DNA of 64,000 nt, from contig CAVPFW010000013.1 of NCBI GenBank assembly GCA_963703855.1, positions 1 through 64,000 on the forward strand, written 5' to 3'. Shown here piece after piece: positions 56,404-64,000 of the stretch. Both the position numbers and the translations under genes were made by a program. The notes below the pieces were generated by a model that saw only the letters and a program-made list of their open reading frames with translations, had not been told where the DNA came from and searched no databases. Position 1 is the stretch's first letter. Each line of letters begins with the position of its first letter. The stretch comes from AP-15 sp963703855 (GTDB taxonomy: Bacteria > Pseudomonadota > Alphaproteobacteria > ATCC43930 > CGMCC-115725).

Positions 56404-57153
56404 ATGAGTAACTCCAAGCTGGAGCAGACTGGCCTCGATGTGATCCGCCTTTTAGCCTTCAGCATGCTGGTGTTGATCCTCCCTGCGACGTCTTGGGCGC
56501 AGCAGCTTCCACCTATTGCCGAACAGATGGCCAAGACCTACGGCCTCGATTCGTTTGGGCAAATCGAGGGAATCCGCTACACCTTCAATGCGGAATTTCC
56601 TGGTGTCAAACTTTCTCGCACGTGGGAATGGAACCCGAAGACCGGCACGGTCTCTTACGAGGGGAAAGATAAGGAAGGCAAACCGATGAAGGTTACGTAT
56701 CAGCGCTCGCAGCCCAGCAACCAAAGCGATGCCATAAAGAACGAAATCGATCCGGCATTCATCAACGATCAGTATTGGTTGCTCTTCCCGTTGCACGTCG
56801 CATGGGACCGCGGCGCGACGGTGACCGATGAGGGCATGCACAAACTGCCCTTAGGGAACGCCTCCGCTGAACGGGTCGTGGTGAAATACCCCTCGGAGGG
56901 TGGCTACACGCCCGGCGACACGTGGGAACTCTACGTTGGCGTCGACAAGCGAGTCGAGGAGTTCATCTACCACCGGGGCGGAACCAAGAAGCCCAGCGTC
57001 GTGATCGCGACGTGGGCGGACTACAAGAAGGCTGGCCCACTCCTCATCTCAACGGATCACCACGGAACGGCGGACGGAAAGCCCCTGCGGATTTCCTTTT
57101 CGGATGTGTCCGTTAAAGTGACGGGATCAGAAAACTGGATGAACGCGCAATGA
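56404..57153 (+). CDS. Secreted protein of unknown function
   Basis: A 249-residue protein with a clear export signal (DVIRLLAFSMLVLILPATSW, cut after AQ). The mature part reads YGLDSFGQIEGIRYTFNAEF, LSRTWEWNPKTGTVSYEGKD and YWLLFPLHVAWDRGATVTDE, a pattern of beta strands seen in lipoprotein-like or outer-envelope sensor domains. I recognise no named family. It stands 84 bases after the pentapeptide pair in the same direction. Confidence 0.7.
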   Translation: MSNSKLEQTGLDVIRLLAFSMLVLILPATSWAQQLPPIAEQMAKTYGLDSFGQIEGIRYTFNAEFPGVKLSRTWEWNPKTGTVSYEGKDKEGKPMKVTYQRSQPSNQSDAIKNEIDPAFINDQYWLLFPLHVAWDRGATVTDEGMHKLPLGNASAERVVVKYPSEGGYTPGDTWELYVGVDKRVEEFIYHRGGTKKPSVVIATWADYKKAGPLLISTDHHGTADGKPLRISFSDVSVKVTGSENWMNAQ

Positions 57154-57282
57154 ACATAGGATCGTCCGAACGATTGATTGTCGTGCTTCACGAAATCAGT
57201 CGTGCGTCGTTCCCGACAACTGTGCCTGAAGGTTGTCCAAGCTGCGGGCGAATACCCGGTTGGTTGAAGCTAGTGGATCGGC

Positions 57283-57998
57283 GTCGCCGTGCCCCCGGCT
57301 TTCGCTCGGGGCAGGCTGTGCCGGATATAGTCGTGCGTCATCGTCCCGGCCCGCCCCCGCTTCATCGGCAGGCCGGGCAGGGTGCGATCCAGGGCCTGGA
57401 TCTGGCTCTTCTCGTCGACCGAGAGCATCACCGCGTGCGCCGGCGGGTCGACGTAACGCCCGACGACATCGCGCAGCTTGGCGGCGAATTGCGGGTCGCG
57501 GCTGAGCTTGAAGGTCCGCCGCCGATGTGGTGCGAGGCCATGGGCGCGCCAGATCTTCTGCACCGTGCTGATCGCCAGGCCCATGGCGCCGGCCATCGCC
57601 CGGCTGGTCCAGTGGTTGGTCTCGCCGGCGGATCGCCGAGCGTGCGCTCGAGCAATCGCGTCACCAGCGGATCTGGCACCGGCGCGTTGCCGGGCTTGCG
57701 GGTCTTATCCGCAACAACCCGTCGACCCCGGCTTCCATGAAGCGGCGCTGCCAGCGCCCCACGCAGGGTTTGGATGCGCCGGCCCGGCGCATCACCTCGG
57801 CCGTGCCGCAGCCCTCGGCCGTGGCCAGGATAATCCGCGCCCGCCACACATGCTTCTAGGGACGGTTGCGATCGGCCGCGACCGCCTCCAACCGCTCCCG
57901 ATCCCCCGGCCCAAGCCGGACCTCGACATCGCTGCGCATTTCCGCACTACGGCACGAGACGCGCCTCGATGGAATCTTCTAGATCGTTCAGACCACTA
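57283..57998 (-). mobile_element. IS630-family element, degenerate, left half missing
   Basis: Right end TAGTGGTCTGAACGATC (ending 57998) matches IS630 termini. The transposase reads MRSDVEVRLGPGDRERLEAV, then a TAG in place of a Gln codon before KHVWRARIILATAEGCGTAE; after frame changes MGLAISTVQKIWRAHGLAPH, VMLSVDEKSQIQALDRTLPG, THDYIRHSLPRAKAGGTATP. The second Asp and Glu of the DDE triad are gone. A 24-base insert lies at 57294-57317. Confidence 0.75.
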
Positions 57999-57999
57999 G

Positions 58000-58213
58000 A
58001 GACGAGCCAGCGGACTCAACAACTTCAGATTCTCGAAATCCGCCGGGCCTCGCTGGTGACGGTCCCGTGCTCGCGTTCGCCGGTCTCGGGATTGACCGCG
58101 ACCATGCCGGAGCAAAAGATCAAACCGCCCGGGCGGACGGCCGGCGTCTGGCGGTGCCCGTAGTGGTGGCGGAGATCGAGCCCGGAGATCGGAGCGTGGA
58201 TGATTTCGCGCAC
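58000..58213 (-). pseudogene. RidA/YjgF-family protein, truncated by IS630
   Basis: GTG 58213 starts VREIIHAPISGLDLRHHYGH, then PGGLIFCSGMVAVNPETGER and EHGTVTSEARRI, the first half of a Rid enzyme, which removes reactive enamine intermediates. After a frame break the match ENLKLLSPLA runs up to the IS630 end. The Arg-containing second half is absent. Divergent from the MFS gene. Confidence 0.7.
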
Positions 58214-58332
58214 GTGCCCTCGCCTTTCTCCCGATCCGATCCGATGGTGCGGCGCCCGTTCGTCGCCATTATGACCTGCTGGCGCCTGGTCTGCCACTTC
58301 GTCATCTCCGCCCAGAGATCGACACCACCGGG

Positions 58333-59569
58333 ATGAACGCTTCCCGCTCCAGCCCGCTGACGCCGCTTTACGTCGCCGGGCCGTTCAGCATGGGTTACGT
58401 CGATTTCTATACCTTTCTGATCCCGCTTTACGGCCTGTCGCTTGGGTTCGACGCTTCCAAGATCGGCATTCTTGTCGGCGCCCGCTCGATCGTCGCCATG
58501 TTCCTCTCCATCCATATTGGCGTGTTGATGGACCGGTTCGGGACGCGAAAGGTCACTCTGTTCTTTGTCTGGACCGGCATGGTGTTGGCGCCGTTGTTCC
58601 CGTTGGTGCCGTGGTTTTGGGCCTTGTTGCTGCTGCAGTTGCTCAACGGCGCCGCCGTTTCGTTCGCCTGGTCGGGCGCGCAGACCCTGATCGCCCAACT
58701 CGCCGAGGGCGACGCCCGGCATCTCGGCAGGTTCACGTTCTTCGCCCGGCTTGGCTCGACCACGGCGCCGATTCTGGGCGGCGCAGTCTGGGATTTCGGC
58801 GGCGCGTGGCCGGCCTATCTCGTCGCGGCCGCGTGGGGCGGGGTGCTCACCGTCGCGCTGCTGTTCGCACCGGAGGCGGAGTTCTTCGCGCCGCCGCGCC
58901 AGGACGGAACCGGGCGCGTGCGGTTCCGCGCCCGCGATGCCTGGCCTCGAGCCTCGGACTACCTCGAACTCGATCATGCTGATCGCGATCCCGGCGATTG
59001 CACTGTCCATGGCGATCATGTCGATGCGAAACTCGACATACAGCATTCAGACGTCGGTCTATGTCGTCTACCTCCACCACGTGGGGCTCGTCGGCACGAG
59101 TATCGGCATCCTATTTGCCGCCGCCGAGATCGCTAGCGGGTTCGGTGCGCTTTTCGCCGGGCGCGCGATACGTCTGGGCGACGCGCAGCGCACGATGCTC
59201 GGCGGGACGGTGCTGTCGATCCTGCTGATCGCGATGACCCCGCTTTTCGGCGGGATTTTCGGGCTTCTGCTGTTGGTCCAGGTCGTGCGCGGCTGGCTGG
59301 AAGGGGTGATCCAGCCGGTTGTCTTGTCGGTGCAGGCCCGGTCGGTCGGGCGCCACCAGCAAGGCGCGGTGGTGGGCTTGCGTCAGACCGGTCAGCGGCT
59401 CACCTCGATCATGATCCCGCCGATCATGGGCGGGATCGCGGACCGTTGGGGCGTGAGCGAAAGCTTCTTCATTCTCGGCGCGCTCATGCTGCTGTTGTGC
59501 CTACCGGTCGCGCTAATCATCCGCCGCACCGGGCGGCTTCGATCCGCGGACGAACCCCATGCGGACTGA
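58333..59569 (+). pseudogene. MFS transporter, one frameshift
   Basis: Twelve-helix transporter of about 411 residues split near 58965-58968 by one extra G. First half: MGYVDFYTFLIPLYGLSLGF, GVLMDRFGTRKVTLFFVWTG (the DRFGxRK loop 2-3 motif) and FARLGSTTAPILGGAVWDFG. Second half: NSIMLIAIPAIALSMAIMSM, GAVVGLRQTGQRLTSIMIPP, GGIADRWGVSESFFILGAL. Substrate unknown. Confidence 0.8.
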
Positions 59570-59601
59570 ACTGCTGCCGCGCTCGAATACCTTGCCTGGG
59601 C

Positions 59602-59838
59602 TAGTGCTTTGACGCATTCAGATGAGACAGGAACGCGGTCGAGTTTGGCCAGGATGGCGTCGGCCGACTTGGTCCAGATGAAGGGTTTGGGGTTGGCGTT
59701 GTGCTCGGCGAGATAAGCGTTGATGGCGGCCTGCAGGTCGGCGATCGAGCGAAAGACGCCGCGGCGGATGCGCTGGCGGGTGATCTTGGAAAAGAAGTTC
59801 TCGACTGCATTGAGCCGGGAGGCGGAGTTGGCGTGAAG
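59602..59838 (-). mobile_element. IS630-family 3' end fragment
   Basis: Terminus TAGTGCTTTGACGCATTCAG at 59602 is an IS630 end. Reading in, the third frame gives SRLNAVENFFSKITRQRIRR, GVFRSIADLQAAINAYLAEH and NANPKPFIWTKSADAILAKL, the transposase C-terminus with the catalytic Glu. Upstream the element stops abruptly at about 59838. Confidence 0.75.
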
Positions 59839-59984
59839 TGGAAGAGTTTACGAGTTCCCCTTTGCTCGCTGGACATAGCGGAAGGTGGCAGCATATCCAG
59901 CACAATAAATTGGGGAATTTCGTCGGCTGACATACCTGATCTAGTATGGTCACCGGCCTAAGTGATCCCGGGAACGGGGCTCGG

Positions 59985-60179
59985 ATGACCAGCGCGGCCG
60001 ACCGGAAGATCTGGTGGAATCTGGCGGAGGCCCTGATGTGGATTTGCACGCGCAGCTTCGAACGGGTAGCGGCGCTGTGGAACACGTCCGGAGAGCGGGC
60101 GCTAGCCGATGTCATGTTCGGCTTCCTGGAGCAACGGCCAGTCCCGAAGTCGCACATAATAGCGGGATGCCGACCCTAG
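59985..60179 (+). CDS. Small hypothetical protein
   Basis: A 64-residue frame, MTSAADRKIWWNLAEALMWI then CTRSFERVAALWNTSGERAL. The WWNLAEALMWICTR pattern resembles many small alphaproteobacterial hypothetical proteins of unknown role. The end at 60179 may be a truncation. Evidence is composition and pattern only. Confidence 0.35.
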   Translation: MTSAADRKIWWNLAEALMWICTRSFERVAALWNTSGERALADVMFGFLEQRPVPKSHIIAGCRP

Positions 60180-60208
60180 CCGCAACGGGAGCGCGGCAGC
60201 TTCGGCAA

Positions 60209-60586
60209 TCAACTCCTGGGACATATTCGGCGCCGCCGACGAGTGATGAGAACATCTCGGTCCCAGATCAACAGTCGACCATCATGCGACCGGCGGAAGC
60301 CCTGGAGGATCTGAAGAGGACGGTGGACATCGCGCAGAAAGTTGAAGGGCAAGAAGTCGTCGATGACGATTCCGTAGAAGATGACGATTCCGTAGAAGCT
60401 CGTCCGATCATAGTAGGAATGCGCCATGATGATGCCGGCGCCGATCTGCACCAGCAAAAGCGCCGCGACCACGAGAAAATACTTGCCGATCCGCCTCTGG
60501 CTCGGCGTCGGCGGCCGGAACGTCGCCAGCACCGGGTCCCAAGATGCTCTAGCGATCGTCCTACGCACATGGGACGTGATCGCCAT
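60209..60586 (-). pseudogene. Quinol-dependent nitric oxide reductase fragment
   Basis: Central part of a qNor/NorZ haem-copper protein: WDPVLATFRPPTPSQRRIGK, YFLVVAALLLVQIGAGIIMA, HSYYDRTSFYGIVIFYGIVI, DDFLPFNFLRDVH. These match the block before the first haem-binding helices; sequence then fails (RPLQILQGFRRSHDG) where LQILWIATAW is expected. Most of the enzyme is missing. FYGIVI is doubled by an 18-base tandem copy at about 60365-60400. Confidence 0.65.
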
Positions 60587-60808
60587 CTTCCGGATTTTGC
60601 GCCGCCCAGCTATATCTGCGAGCCAACGTCAACGCAGACCCGCCCCCTTCGACCGCCGTCTCGGCGACAAACCGGTTCTCGACGATGCCGAAATCGACGA
60701 TCTAATCTGATCGCCTTCCCTGCAAACGCTGAGCGACGGCTCCCGTGACACCGTGAGAATTCCGGCTTAAACCGCTTCACTCGAATGGCCAACAGGGAGC
60801 CAAAGGGA

Positions 60809-62023
60809 ATGCGACGCGGCAAGCTGGTGATCGCCGAGGGCGGCGGGCCGACGGCGGTGATCAATCAATCTCTGGCCGGTGCCGTGCTCGAAGCGCAATT
60901 CTTTCCTCAGATCGAGCGGATCTATGGCGCGCGCTACGGGGTGCGCGGCATCGTGAACGAGGATTTCGTCGACCTTTCGGCTGAAACGCACGCCAATCTC
61001 GAAGCGATCGCCGCGACGCCGTCCTCGGCTCTGGGCTCGACGCGGGACAGGCCCGATCTGGCCTATTGCCGGAACATCCTCGCGTCGCTGAAGGCCCATG
61101 GCGCGTCCTGGTTCCTCTATATCGGCGGCAACGATACGGCCGATACCGTGCGCATCGTCAGCGAGGAGGCGGCGAAGGAGGGCTACGACCTGCGCTCCAT
61201 CCACGTTCCCAAGACCATTGACAACGATCTGATGGAAAACGACCACGCGCCAGGCTTTCCCTCGGCGGCGCGATTCGTGGCCCAGGCGTTCATGGGGGCC
61301 GACCTCGACAATCGCTCGCTGCCGGGCGTTTACGTCGCGGTCGTGATGGGCCGCCAGGCCGGGTTCCTGACCGCCGCATCGGCCGCCGCACGGACGGTCG
61401 AGGGCGACGGTCCGCATCTGATCTATCTGCCCGAGCGCATCTTCGACGAAGCCAAATTCCTGTCCGAGGTCAAGTCGGTCCATGACAGGCTCGGGCGCTG
61501 TGTCATCGCGCTGTCTGAAGGAATCCACGACACGGACGGAACGCCGCTCTCGGTCAAGCTCGCCGAGACGGTGGAGAAAGATGCGCACGGCAATGTCCAG
61601 CTGTCCGGCACCGGCGCGCTCGCCGATCTTCTGTGCGAGGAGATCAAATCCAAGCTCGCCATCGAGCGCGTGCGCGGCGATACGTTCGGCTATCTCCAAC
61701 GCTCCTTCGCCGGCTGCGCCTCGGACGTGGATCGGAGGGAGGCGCGCGAAGTCGGCGAATTCGCCGTCAAGCAGGCGATCTGGGGGGCGTGCGACGGCTC
61801 GGTGGCGATCCGGCGGATCGGCGATTACTCCGTCGATTACGCCCTGGTGAAGCTGGCCAAGGTTGGCGGCAAGACCAAAGTCATGGCGGATGCGTTCATC
61901 GCACCCTCGGGCAGCGACGTCACTCCCGCCTTCCTAGAGTATCTGCGGCCGTTGCTGGGCAGCGACCTGCCGCAGCCCGCTCGCCTGCGCGGCGGTGCCA
62001 TCGCCAAAGTGCTAAAGCGGTAG
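60809..62023 (+). CDS. Pyrophosphate-dependent 6-phosphofructokinase
   Basis: A 404-residue PfkA-family enzyme: KLVIAEGGGPTAVINQSLAG, SWFLYIGGNDTADTVRIVSE (Asp in GGND where ATP enzymes have GGDGT), VPKTIDNDLMENDHAPGFPS (catalytic TIDND), GVYVAVVMGRQAGFLTAASA (MGR) and IYLPERIFDEAKF. Asn-Asp in the P loop and KTIDND indicate phosphoryl donor PPi, so the step is reversible. ATG 60809 follows GGGAGCCAAAGGG; another ATG is 24 bases upstream. Confidence 0.9.
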   Translation: MRRGKLVIAEGGGPTAVINQSLAGAVLEAQFFPQIERIYGARYGVRGIVNEDFVDLSAETHANLEAIAATPSSALGSTRDRPDLAYCRNILASLKAHGASWFLYIGGNDTADTVRIVSEEAAKEGYDLRSIHVPKTIDNDLMENDHAPGFPSAARFVAQAFMGADLDNRSLPGVYVAVVMGRQAGFLTAASAAARTVEGDGPHLIYLPERIFDEAKFLSEVKSVHDRLGRCVIALSEGIHDTDGTPLSVKLAETVEKDAHGNVQLSGTGALADLLCEEIKSKLAIERVRGDTFGYLQRSFAGCASDVDRREAREVGEFAVKQAIWGACDGSVAIRRIGDYSVDYALVKLAKVGGKTKVMADAFIAPSGSDVTPAFLEYLRPLLGSDLPQPARLRGGAIAKVLKR

Positions 62024-62579
62024 GACGCGATATCATCGATGATGATAGAGTGGAGCTGCTTACCTTCGACCCTGGACGATGGACCGGCTCGATATCAGGT
62101 AGCGCGCGGGAGCGGGCAGGTGCGACGGCCGTGGAATGCCGCCGATTTTGACCGCCGAGGAAGTCGTCGCGGAGTGCGCCTTCATCGATGACCGGTGGCC
62201 GTCGGTATTCGCTAAGACCGGCCGCGGCGATCGTGCGTCAGTGCGGCAAGCAATTCCGCGCCGCCGCAGGCAGGGGCGACCGCCGCCGAGACCCCCTCCC
62301 CTGCTCTGATCCCGGCTCGACATGGGGTTTAGCCGTACGGTGGCAACGAGCGGACTGGCGCTTGCGCCCGACGCCCGCCGCTGACCCCTATGTCGAATTT
62401 CGGCGGCGGGGCACTGTCATTGCCGGTCGGCTATCCCCGCGCCGGGTACTGACGTTGCCGACATTGGCGAACCGCTCGATTTCGGGCGGATGAAATCTGT
62501 TTTCAATAATAAACTCGGCGCGCGGGGGAGGGGGCGGCCGGCCCGGGTCGATCCGGCTGCGGAATGAGATTCTAGGTGG
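62024..62579. other. Gap of 556 bases, mostly unassigned
   Basis: No convincing gene. A short plus-strand frame from about 62140 (MPPILTAEEVVAECAFIDDR, then WPSVFAKTGRGD) has protein-like composition for 32 residues and then degenerates to Arg/Pro; it could be a gene stub. An inverted pair TCATCGATGATGA lies just after the phosphofructokinase stop. Confidence 0.4.
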
Positions 62580-62774
62580 TCAGTGGAGCCGGCCAGACGG
62601 CGTCGTGTTGGCGAGCTGGCCGACGGCGTCGATGATCCGGCGCCACACCGCGGCGCCGTTGGTCCTGCTCAGCGAAAAGCTCATCGCGCGCGCGGTGCTT
62701 TCCTCGAGCGCTTTCTCGCCGTAGCGCTTGAGCATCAGGCTGGCTGCGCGCCAGATGTCGATCTCCGGTATCAT
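62580..62774 (-). CDS. Small conserved alphaproteobacterial protein of unknown function
   Basis: A 64-residue protein: MIPEIDIWRAASLMLKRYGE, KALEESTARAMSFSLSRTNG and a VWRRIIDAVGQLANTTPSGR tail. The EIDIWRAA...YGEKA...WRRI pattern is a common small soluble family in this class. Stop at 62580. No local partner is clear. Confidence 0.75.
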   Translation of the reverse strand: MIPEIDIWRAASLMLKRYGEKALEESTARAMSFSLSRTNGAAVWRRIIDAVGQLANTTPSGRLH

Positions 62775-63035
62775 GCCAAAAGCGTAGCGCCTACCGGCGT
62801 GTAATCGGTAAGCGTCGAATGATGGCTGCCTTGCGGGGCGTTGGCATCGGGAGGTAGGTCGGGGCTCCGAGCCGCATGGCCCCGTGCAAGAGCAGCTTAC
62901 GACCGCGCTTAAGATGACCCGGTGACCCTTGACCCGATGTTCGCTGAGTGATCGGCGGCCCGCCTCTCGACATGCAAAATATCGAGGGTTGTGCCGGTGG
63001 CCGGCACAGAGCCTCATGCATGGGAGACGGGCCGG

Positions 63036-63167
63036 ACGGATGATATCAGCTATGTCGGGTTGGACGTGCACAAGGCGACGGTCGCCGTGGCGCTTGCCGA
63101 GGGTGGCCGCGGCGGCGAGGTTCGCCAGGCGAGGCAGCCCCGAGACGAAACCACGGTCATGCGGTAA
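63036..63167 (+). mobile_element. IS110-family transposase N-terminal fragment
   Basis: The frame reads DDISYVGLDVHKATVAVALA, then EGGRGGEVRQA before a stop at 63165-63167. YVGLDVHK with its acidic residue is the first catalytic block of IS110 DEDD transposases. Only about 40 of some 340 codons survive. Upstream (about 62950-63030) GTGCCGGTGGCCGGCAC is a palindrome typical of the left flank of such elements. Confidence 0.65.
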
Positions 63168-63446
63168 CCAACCCGCGCATGAGAGCTTGTTCAACCGGCG
63201 TCTTCGGGTCCTGTCTCCGGCTATGCGCACCCCAGTGCCGGCATCCTCCGCCGCTGCGGAACCGAATAATCGCGCCCGAACCCTTGACAGCGAACATGAG
63301 AGCAGGATGCGGAAAAACAGCGGATTCCGGCGCTTCTTCGCCTTCCGCGGCCGGTCAACGGCGGCGACGCCGTGGAAATGTCGGCTGGGTCGGCGGTGTC
63401 TGGCGGGGCCGCCGATACGGACCAGCGTTCGGGCGCGGGCGCGGTG

Positions 63447-63753
63447 TCATGGCGCGGGTTCGGCGAGCAATTTGGGCAAACGGACGAGGTCGTAGGCGGC
63501 CATGGCGAGGGTGAATTGCCAATCGACCTTGGGCAGTCCGCGATGGCGCATCTTGCGCAAGCCGGCGACGGTCTTGGCCCAGCCGAAAACCTCTTCGATC
63601 CGTTTGCGGATGCGCTGGGAGATCTCATAGCCGGGATGACGAGTGGTGCGGCCGTCAATCGCCGAGCGTCGGCCGCTGTGGTTCTGGGCAACATGCGGGC
63701 TCACCGCCTTGTCGCGCAGCTCCATCACGAAATCGCCGGTGTCGTAGCCCCCT
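63447..63753 (-). mobile_element. IS5-family transposase C-terminal fragment
   Basis: About 100 residues: GYDTGDFVMELRDKAVSPHV, AQNHSGRRSAIDGRTTRHPG, RIRKRIEEVFGWAKTVAGLR (the catalytic Glu) and KVDWQFTLAMAAYDLVRLPK to TGA at 63447. GYDTG and the upstream part of the DDE domain meet a short palindromic insert at 63748-63772, and the N-terminus is missing. Confidence 0.75.
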
Positions 63754-63862
63754 GCCTTCGCCGGGGCAGGCTTGTATGGGGCCTGTTGGAGTCACGTGTA
63801 AAGGGTCGATGGCTTTGCTCGCTGTCGTTGGGGTCTGCTCGGTGTTGGAGCCTGTGGACAGG

Positions 63863-64000
63863 CTAAAGCTCGGTGCCGAACGATCCGAGGGGGAGCTCGC
63901 CATCAGGCGCGGAACATCGCGCCACACACTTGTATTCGGTAGGTCCGGTGCGGACCTCGACCATGATGCAGCCATGCGCATCGGCGGCGAAGCTCCGGGG
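63863..64000 (-). CDS. Partial frame running off the window end
   Basis: Open from the window edge for 45 codons to TAG at 63863: PRSFAADAHGCIMVEVRTGP, then TEYKCVARCSAPDGELPLGS. Composition is protein-like, but I recognise no family. Could be the end of a real gene starting beyond the window. Confidence 0.3.
   Translation of the reverse strand, partial: PRSFAADAHGCIMVEVRTGPTEYKCVARCSAPDGELPLGSFGTEL

Overview
The window is high-GC (about two-thirds G+C) bacterial chromosome, most likely from an alphaproteobacterium of the Rhodospirillales type. The evidence is gene order and gene content: a yqeY-dnaG-rpoD block divergent from carA-carB-greA, a CAU tRNA just downstream of rpoD, ELM1, trxB-lysR, a three-residue-class Lrp regulator, COQ7-type ubiquinone hydroxylase, and a stress operon that looks EcfG-controlled. 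No ribosomal RNA, CRISPR array or intact prophage is visible.

Layout. 0.1-1.7 kb: a shrunken alternative complex III / caa3 oxidase operon in which only the last small subunit is whole. 1.8-2.4 kb: a PIN/ribbon-helix-helix toxin-antitoxin pair with a broken antitoxin. 2.6-6.0 kb: a catabolic operon of two luciferase-like monooxygenases and an amidohydrolase. 6.1-8.2 kb: methyltransferase, SDR stub, aldo/keto reductase. 8.4-13.5 kb: a TetR-controlled RND efflux operon. 13.6-16.2 kb: a scarred stretch with a frameshifted fic gene, a decayed tRNA, the tail of a second RND pump, a MetE-like gene and an intact tRNA. 16.3-34.3 kb: core housekeeping (rpoD, dnaG, yqeY, carA, carB, greA, lrp, ELM1, a double PAP2 protein, trxB, lysR), followed by a likely independent small RNA at 34.43-34.56 kb. 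34.6-41.2 kb: a branched-chain-amino-acid type ABC transporter operon with an amidohydrolase and a hydrolase remnant. 41.3-51.8 kb: transglutaminase, a CsbD / small protein / ClpP-like operon, a DedA-DsbB-COQ7 operon, an ABC exporter, a lytic transglycosylase, a dehydroquinase-fold/Gfo-Idh pair and a hydroxyacid dehydrogenase. 51.8-64 kb: an insertion-sequence-rich accessory zone (IS630, IS110 and IS5 pieces) with fragments of topB, ldh, ridA and nitric oxide reductase, two pentapeptide-repeat proteins, an MFS transporter and a PPi-dependent phosphofructokinase.

Two features run through the window. First, about a dozen recognisable genes are broken by single-base insertions or deletions, often in C or G runs; I cannot tell real decay from long-read consensus errors, so I mark these as pseudogenes with that caveat. 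Second, several deletion junctions fuse remnants of different genes. Two families of interspersed palindromic repeats are present; one copy of the first family lies in frame inside carB and appears to be translated. A third short motif, 23-24 bases long, interrupts two IS630 transposase genes at the same codon and borders an IS5 fragment.
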